This document shows, one piece after another, positions 5,236 through 8,438 of a DNA stretch of 8,438 bases (position 1 is the stretch's first letter; every line of letters starts with the position of its first letter). Both the position numbers and the translations under genes were made by a program. The DNA lies in NCBI GenBank assembly GCA_023422975.1, contig JAFAGF010000188.1, positions 1-8,438 of the forward strand, read 5' to 3'. This DNA is from Pseudomonadota bacterium. GTDB taxonomy: Bacteria; Pseudomonadota; Gammaproteobacteria; Burkholderiales; Burkholderiaceae_C. Under the pieces are notes generated by a model. That model was not told where the DNA came from. It saw only the letters and a list, made by a program, of their open reading frames with translations, and did not search any database.

Positions 5236-5280
5236 TGGTTCTAGCGCTTATCTAGCAAGCGCTGGCAGCTATAAAAACCA
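5236..5280. repeat. Intergenic palindrome, copy 2
   Basis: AGCGCTT (5243-5249) and AAGCGCT (5257-5263) form a perfect stem around ATCTAGC, and TGGTT (5236-5240) pairs with AACCA (5276-5280) at the base. The right arm contains CGCTGGCAGCTATA (5260-5273), the exact reverse complement of the core of copy 1 at 3353-3366. It lies 41 bases after the stop codon of the 117-aa protein gene. Confidence 0.7.
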
Positions 5281-5309
5281 GTCCGACATCGCTCCCCCCA
5301 CACACTGCC

Positions 5310-5333
5310 AAGCCCGCATCCTGCGGGCTTTGT
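5310..5333 (+). terminator. Rho-independent terminator after the 117-aa protein gene
   Basis: AAGCCCGC (5310-5317) and GCGGGCTT (5323-5330) are perfect 8-bp arms around ATCCT, followed by a short T-rich tail (TTTGTT). It lies after the repeat at 5236-5280 and before the PAQR gene. Confidence 0.75.
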
Positions 5334-5451
5334 TGCATGGCAGCGCACCAACCACACCGTGCCCAAGGTCAGGAGTTCGGGCGTAGGCTGACACTTTTGC
5401 TTGCCTTATGCGCTCTTGCACAGCCAGCGCCTTGCCCCCACTATCTGGCCC

Positions 5452-6084
5452 ATGTATTACGGCGAACGTTTTAACGCCTGGACGCACCTGGTCGGCGCCC
5501 TGCTCGCGCTGACGGGGGCCACCTGGCTCATCGTCACCACCAGCTTGCGCGCCGATGCGCAGGCCATCACCAGCGTCAGCATCTACGGCGCAGCGCTGGT
5601 GCTGCTGTACGCCATCTCCACCATCTATCACAGCGTGCGCGGGCGGGCAAAACGCATCTGGCAAAAATGTGACCACCTGAGCATCTACCTGATGATTGCC
5701 GGCAGCTACACGCCGTTTTGCCTGATCAGTCTGCGCGGTGCCTGGGGCTGGAGCTTGTTTGGCGTGGTCTGGGGACTGGCAGTGCTGGGCATGCTGCAAG
5801 AGATCAAACCGCGCAGCGAAGCGCGTGTGCTGTCCTTGGTGATCTACGCCGTCATGGGCTGGGCCGTGCTGGTGGCCACCGGGCCACTGCTGGAGGCTTT
5901 AGGCACCGCAGGCTTTGTCTGGCTGGCTGCCGGTGGCCTGCTCTACAGCGTGGGGATTGTGTTTTTTGTGCTGGATGCGCGGGTGCGCCACTTTCACGGC
6001 ATCTGGCATTTGTTTGTGATTGCAGGCAGCTTGATGCATTACATCGCCATCCTCGGCTATGTGCTGCCTGACAGCAGCGCATAG
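5452..6084 (+). CDS. trhA: Hemolysin III / PAQR family membrane protein (TrhA-like)
   Basis: A 210-aa inner-membrane protein with about seven hydrophobic helices, of the hemolysin III/YqfA/TrhA group related to eukaryotic PAQR (adiponectin) receptors. The family signatures are in place: E-x-x-NAWTHLVGA (5-16), S-x3-H in STIYH (56-60), an Asp in KCDHLSIYLMIAGSYTPF (72-89; Asp74) and H-x3-H in FHGIWHLF (His182, His186), with a further His196. In the PAQR superfamily these Ser, Asp and His residues form a zinc-centred, hydrolase-like site. Bacterial members are linked to membrane energetics and lipid homeostasis; real hemolytic activity is doubtful. ATG 5452 is chosen because MYYGERFNAWTH is the typical N terminus; the frame is open upstream to 5401. 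No ribosome site precedes it, so a leaderless or very short leader is possible. It is convergent with the next gene, 40 bases away, with no clear terminator between. Confidence 0.9.
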   Translation: MYYGERFNAWTHLVGALLALTGATWLIVTTSLRADAQAITSVSIYGAALVLLYAISTIYHSVRGRAKRIWQKCDHLSIYLMIAGSYTPFCLISLRGAWGWSLFGVVWGLAVLGMLQEIKPRSEARVLSLVIYAVMGWAVLVATGPLLEALGTAGFVWLAAGGLLYSVGIVFFVLDARVRHFHGIWHLFVIAGSLMHYIAILGYVLPDSSA

Positions 6085-6124
6085 CCAGCGCCGCTACGCC
6101 TTCCTGCGCGCACTCACCTGTCCG

Positions 6125-6802
6125 TCATTCAACCAGCGCAGGGGGTGCCAGCACCTCGTCCCAGGTGACGCCCGCCAAAGGCTCCCAATGCGCGACGATG
6201 ACCCAGCGGGGCGTTTTCGGCGCACTGGCCAACGCCTCTCCCAGGGCATCCAGCGCCTGGCTCAGGTAGCGAATGCTGGCAGTGTCCAAGGCCGCCACAG
6301 GCTCCTCAATCACCGTCACGCGAGCACCACTGGCCAACGCCGCTGCCATGCCCAGTTTGCGCAAGGTGCCTGTGGACAGATGCCACAGTGGCTTGAGCAG
6401 GTGCTGCCCCAGTCCAAACCCTTCGCAATGTGCCTGCCAGGCCTCATCGCTCCACTGCGGCCAGCGCTGGGCCGTACCCTGCGCCCATTGGTGGGCAGAA
6501 ATTTCGCGCGCCTCCAAAGGCTGGCGCGGGTTGTGCCAATACACCTGCGCCTGGAATGCAGACTGGTGCAACTGGCTGTTAAGCCCTGCGCACTCCACCT
6601 GCCCCTGCCCCGGCGCGGCGTAACCGGTCAACAGCGCCAGCCAGCGTACGGCGTCATCGCCCGTCTCATCCAGCAGCACATGCACCCCGGGGTGCAATTG
6701 CTCAGACCATCCGTGCTGCTGCCGCGCACCACCACCGGGCCACAAGTCGGCCCATGCCAGCAGCGCCGCAGGCGCCTGAGATGCATGTAAGACGGTTGTC
6801 AT
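6125..6802 (-). CDS. Degenerate ABC transporter ATP-binding-like protein
   Basis: A 225-aa protein with the layout of a single ABC nucleotide-binding domain but damaged nucleotide motifs. The signature motif is recognisable as LSTGTLRKL (142-150), followed by the Walker B region VTVIEEP (162-168), the D-loop AALD (170-173) and the H-loop VIVAHWEP with His205. However the Walker A position reads LLDETGDDAVRWLALLTG (43-60), without the GxGK[ST] that binds ATP phosphates. The usual Walker B Asp is Glu (EEP for DEP), and no clear Q-loop Gln is seen near VYWHNPRQ (87-94). It therefore probably does not hydrolyse ATP by the normal mechanism. The frame is intact, so it is not an obvious pseudogene. 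The start is decided by GGGAGGA (minus strand, 6808-6814) just upstream of ATG 6802. No permease gene is nearby, so partner and cargo are unknown. Confidence 0.75.
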   Translation of the reverse strand: MTTVLHASQAPAALLAWADLWPGGGARQQHGWSEQLHPGVHVLLDETGDDAVRWLALLTGYAAPGQGQVECAGLNSQLHQSAFQAQVYWHNPRQPLEAREISAHQWAQGTAQRWPQWSDEAWQAHCEGFGLGQHLLKPLWHLSTGTLRKLGMAAALASGARVTVIEEPVAALDTASIRYLSQALDALGEALASAPKTPRWVIVAHWEPLAGVTWDEVLAPPALVE

Positions 6803-6807
6803 GCGAT

Positions 6808-6814
6808 TCCTCCC
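6808..6814 (-). promoter_or_regulatory. Ribosome binding site that fixes the ABC-like start
   Basis: On the minus strand GGGAGGA lies five bases before the ATG at 6802-6800. The frame is open for a further 24 codons upstream, but this strong site places the start here. Confidence 0.7.
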
Positions 6815-7019
6815 TCTTCTTGGTTCCACGAACACCCCAATACGCGGCTGTTTCACCTGGTCGTGCCGCGGCAAAGCCTGCGGCTTGGCGCCTTGCCGTG
6901 GCCGCCAGCTGGTGGGCGGTACGGTGTGCGGTTCTTATTGCCCAGCAATCTAGCAAAGGCGCTCAGAAGTAAACAATCGCTCATTGTTAGCAACTGATAC
7001 ACAAGCATCTCCGATTTCC

Positions 7020-7070
7020 TATCAAAAACAGCTGCAAGTCTTTTCCCACGGGCACAAATAGCTATACATT
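7020..7070. repeat. Degenerate relative of the intergenic palindromes, copy 3
   Basis: AAAAACAGCTGC (7024-7035) and AAATAGCTATACATTTTT (7056-7073) resemble diverged arms of the repeats at 3348 and 5236: A-run, AGCTGC, and AGCTAT next to a T-run. The loop is changed and pairing is poor. It lies in the leader or promoter region of the OmpA-like gene. This assignment is a weak one. Confidence 0.3.
7063..7068 (+). promoter_or_regulatory. Candidate -10 of the OmpA-like lipoprotein gene
   Basis: TATACA lies 28 bases before the ATG at 7097. A possible weak -35 is TTTTCC (7041-7046), 16 bp upstream. The DNA becomes markedly AT-rich from about 6955 on, as expected for a promoter. Confidence 0.35.
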
Positions 7071-7096
7071 TTTCATGTTTGTTACAGGGAGAAAAC

Positions 7097-7741
7097 ATGC
7101 AAATGAAAGCAGGTGCCATCGTCGCCTTGGCTGCTGTACTGAGCCTGACAGCTTGCGAAACCATGACCGAGACCCAGCGCAATACCGCCATCGGCATTGG
7201 CGTGGGTGCCCTGGCGGGTGCGGGTGTTGCTAAAGCCACCGGTGGCAAAGCGGGCAAAGGTGCGTTGATTGGCGCAGCCGTTGGCGGTGTGGGCACCTAT
7301 ATCTGGTCGGCCAATATGGAGCGCCAGCGCAAAGAGCTGGAAGCCGCCACCCGTGGCACGGGCGTCACGGTCAGCCGCACCAGCGACAACCAGCTCAAGA
7401 TGGCCATTCCTTCGGACATTTCGTTTGACAGCAACAGCGCCTACATCAAGAGCCAGTTCCGCCCGGTGCTCAACAGCTTTGTCACCAGCTTGAAGCGCAA
7501 CCCCAACACCCACGTCATCATCATTGGCCACACCGACAGCACCGGTGGTGACCACATCAATGACCCGCTGTCCCTCAACCGTGCCAACGCCACGCGCGAC
7601 TACATCTTCAACCAGGGCGTGCGCGGCCCGCGCATCCAGACCGAAGGCCGTGGCGCGCGCGAACCCGTGGCCTCCAATGACAGCAGCTGGGGCCGCAGCA
7701 AAAACCGCCGTGTAGAAATTTTTGTGGCCGAGCCGCAATAA
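7097..7741 (+). CDS. OmpA-family outer-membrane lipoprotein with glycine zipper
   Basis: A 214-aa lipoprotein that anchors the outer membrane to peptidoglycan. MQMKAGAIVALAAVLSLTAC is a lipoprotein signal with lipobox LTAC, so Cys20 would be acylated. Residues of about 31-68 are a glycine-zipper segment (IGIGVGALAGAG, GALIGAAVGGVG) likely to lie in or on the membrane. Residues of about 98-214 are an OmpA C-terminal domain: MAIPSDISFDSNSA (102-115), VIIIGHTDSTGG (140-151), LSLNRANATRDYI (158-170) and NRRVEIFV (203-210). Asp147 and Arg162 occupy the positions that bind diaminopimelate in OmpA-like domains. The overall design is that of YiaD-type proteins. AGGGAG (7086-7091) lies five bases before ATG 7097; a second ATG at 7103 is possible and would shorten it by two residues. 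A highly structured element starts right after the stop codon. Confidence 0.93.
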   Translation: MQMKAGAIVALAAVLSLTACETMTETQRNTAIGIGVGALAGAGVAKATGGKAGKGALIGAAVGGVGTYIWSANMERQRKELEAATRGTGVTVSRTSDNQLKMAIPSDISFDSNSAYIKSQFRPVLNSFVTSLKRNPNTHVIIIGHTDSTGGDHINDPLSLNRANATRDYIFNQGVRGPRIQTEGRGAREPVASNDSSWGRSKNRRVEIFVAEPQ

Positions 7742-7747
7742 ATAAGA

Positions 7748-7863
7748 GTGGCTCACACCCAGCAAACCGCAGGTTTGCGTTCGAGACGAGGCGCTCAGCC
7801 GCAGGCAGTACAGGCGTACGACAAGTCGGAGCAACGACGTATCGAGGGTCGTGTGAGCCTCTC
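7748..7863. repeat. Highly structured inverted-repeat element after the OmpA-like gene
   Basis: GGCTCACAC (7750-7758) and GTGTGAGCC (7851-7859) are perfect 9-bp arms enclosing 92 bases of nested pairing. Inside are GCAAACC/GGTTTGC (7762-7768/7772-7778), TCGAgACG pairing with CGTaTCGA (7781-7788/7838-7845), GCTC/GAGC (7793-7796/7829-7832), a GCC-GCA-GGC hairpin (7798-7806), GTAC repeats (7808-7811, 7816-7819) and CGAC/GTCG (7819-7822/7825-7828). It starts seven bases after the stop codon. No T-run follows, so it is not an ordinary terminator. It may be a dispersed intergenic repeat or a structured RNA that shapes the 3' end of the message. Confidence 0.6.
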
Positions 7864-7944
7864 TAAGCCCCACGGGAGCCGTACGGAACAGCCCGCCACG
7901 AGCGCGGGGGAACCATCGAGCGGCCTGGCAAGACACCCAAATGC

Positions 7945-7974
7945 TTGCCCCCGCATGCCGTCTGTCGCCACAAT
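7945..7974 (+). promoter_or_regulatory. Candidate promoter of the ydfG-like gene
   Basis: TTGCCC (7945-7950) and CACAAT (7969-7974) are separated by 18 bp and would start transcription near 7981, about 40 bases before the ATG at 8020. The match to sigma-70 boxes is fair. Confidence 0.4.
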
Positions 7975-8019
7975 GCGGGCAGCACTGTTGCCACATTCCA
8001 TTTCAAGAGGCTTTTTTCC

Positions 8020-8438
8020 ATGATCGTTCTTATCACCGGCGCATCGGCAGGTTTTGGCGCCGCCATGGCGCGCAGCTTTGTACAAGCCGGCCACAGCGTG
8101 ATTGCTACCGCTCGTCGCAAAGACAAGCTCAACGCGCTGGCCCAGGAGCTGGGTGACAAGCTCCTGCCCGTCGAGCTGGACGTGACCGATGCGGCTGCCG
8201 TCGCCGCCCTGCCCGCCCAGCTGCCTGCGGCCTGGGCCGAGGTCGATGTACTGGTCAACAACGCGGGCCTGGCACTGGGCCTGGGGCCTGCGCAAAGCGC
8301 AGACCTGGCGCAATGGGACACCATGATCGACACCAACTGCAAAGGCCTGGTGCATGTCAGCCGCGCCTTCTTGCCCGGCATGGTGCAGCGCAATCGCGGC
8401 CACATCATCAACCTGGGCTCTACCGCTGGCAACTGGCC
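8020..8438 (+). CDS. ydfG: NADP-dependent 3-hydroxy acid dehydrogenase, YdfG-type SDR (5' part)
   Basis: The first 139 residues of a classical short-chain dehydrogenase; the gene runs off the right edge. The family member in E. coli, YdfG, oxidises L-allo-threonine, serine and 3-hydroxy acids with NADP+ and reduces malonic semialdehyde. The match is close throughout: MIVLITGASAGFG (1-13) carries the TGxxxGxG cofactor loop, ATARR (29-33) has the Arg pair expected for NADP preference, ELDVTD (52-57), LVNNAGLALGLGPA (78-91), MIDTNCKGLV (102-111), LPGMVQRNRGHIINLGSTAG (118-137). Ser134 is the catalytic Ser position; the Tyr-x3-Lys lies beyond the window. Family length is about 250, so roughly 110 residues are missing. 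AAGAGG (8005-8010) lies nine bases before ATG 8020. Another SDR fragment at the left edge belongs to a different subgroup. Confidence 0.93.
   Translation, partial: MIVLITGASAGFGAAMARSFVQAGHSVIATARRKDKLNALAQELGDKLLPVELDVTDAAAVAALPAQLPAAWAEVDVLVNNAGLALGLGPAQSADLAQWDTMIDTNCKGLVHVSRAFLPGMVQRNRGHIINLGSTAGNW

Noticed and set aside
6702..6956. 84-aa minus-strand frame upstream of the ABC-like gene
   Set aside because: It overlaps the ABC-like gene in another frame and has no ribosome site or recognisable sequence.
7748..7863. Integron attC site
   Set aside because: Size and long imperfect pairing suggested it, but there are no GTTRRRY/RYYYAAC core sites and no cassette array or integrase.
7082..7996. 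304-aa minus-strand reading frame
   Set aside because: It is antisense to the OmpA-like lipoprotein gene, with no ribosome site or recognisable domain; a shadow of strong G/C third-position codon use.
7748..8023. 91-aa plus-strand reading frame after the OmpA-like gene
   Set aside because: It lies over the inverted-repeat element and overlaps the ydfG-like start; the Arg/Gln-rich translation follows from the repeat rather than from a protein.

Overview
The window looks like chromosomal DNA from a betaproteobacterium, most likely a member of the Comamonadaceae (Comamonas, Acidovorax or Delftia type). The evidence is the GC-rich coding sequence broken by AT-richer intergenic spots, an orphan Bug-family periplasmic binding protein, an azurin close to the Pseudomonas/Alcaligenes type, and intergenic palindromes built around a TAGCTGCCAGCG core. 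The genus is inferred. I see no rRNA, tRNA, CRISPR array, transposase or phage gene.

Layout from left to right. (1) The 5' end of an SDR/epimerase-like gene (minus strand, runs off the left edge) is divergent from a 345-aa ferredoxin-plus-ferredoxin-reductase fusion of the AscD type (193-1230). (2) After a terminator comes an orphan tripartite-tricarboxylate-type (Bug) solute-binding protein (1522-2493) with its own strong terminator. (3) A plasmid pRiA4b ORF-3 family protein (2719-3336). (4) A 330-bp AT-rich regulatory and repeat region holding a nested palindrome, a candidate FNR/ANR box and several inverted repeats, leading into azurin (3667-4122). (5) An NTF2-like protein (4310-4681) and an unrecognised 117-aa protein (4842-5195), each followed by a terminator. 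(6) A hemolysin-III/PAQR membrane protein (5452-6084), convergent with a degenerate ABC ATPase-like protein (complement 6125-6802) that has lost its Walker A motif. (7) A glycine-zipper plus OmpA-domain lipoprotein (7097-7741), followed at once by a roughly 110-nt highly self-complementary element. (8) The 5' part of a YdfG-type NADP-dependent 3-hydroxy acid dehydrogenase (8020 to the right edge).

The genes are mostly single transcription units: after most plus-strand genes a hairpin with a T-run can be read directly, and there is no tight operon. They do not form one pathway. They read as housekeeping and accessory functions: redox proteins (ferredoxin reductase, azurin, two SDRs), envelope proteins (OmpA-like lipoprotein, PAQR), solute capture (Bug) and several small poorly known proteins.

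The parts most worth following up are the structured element after the OmpA-like gene (7748-7863), the FNR-like box and palindrome cluster upstream of azurin, the dispersed palindromic repeats, and the ABC protein that lacks Walker A and has Glu for Asp in Walker B. I found no convincing new multi-gene system.
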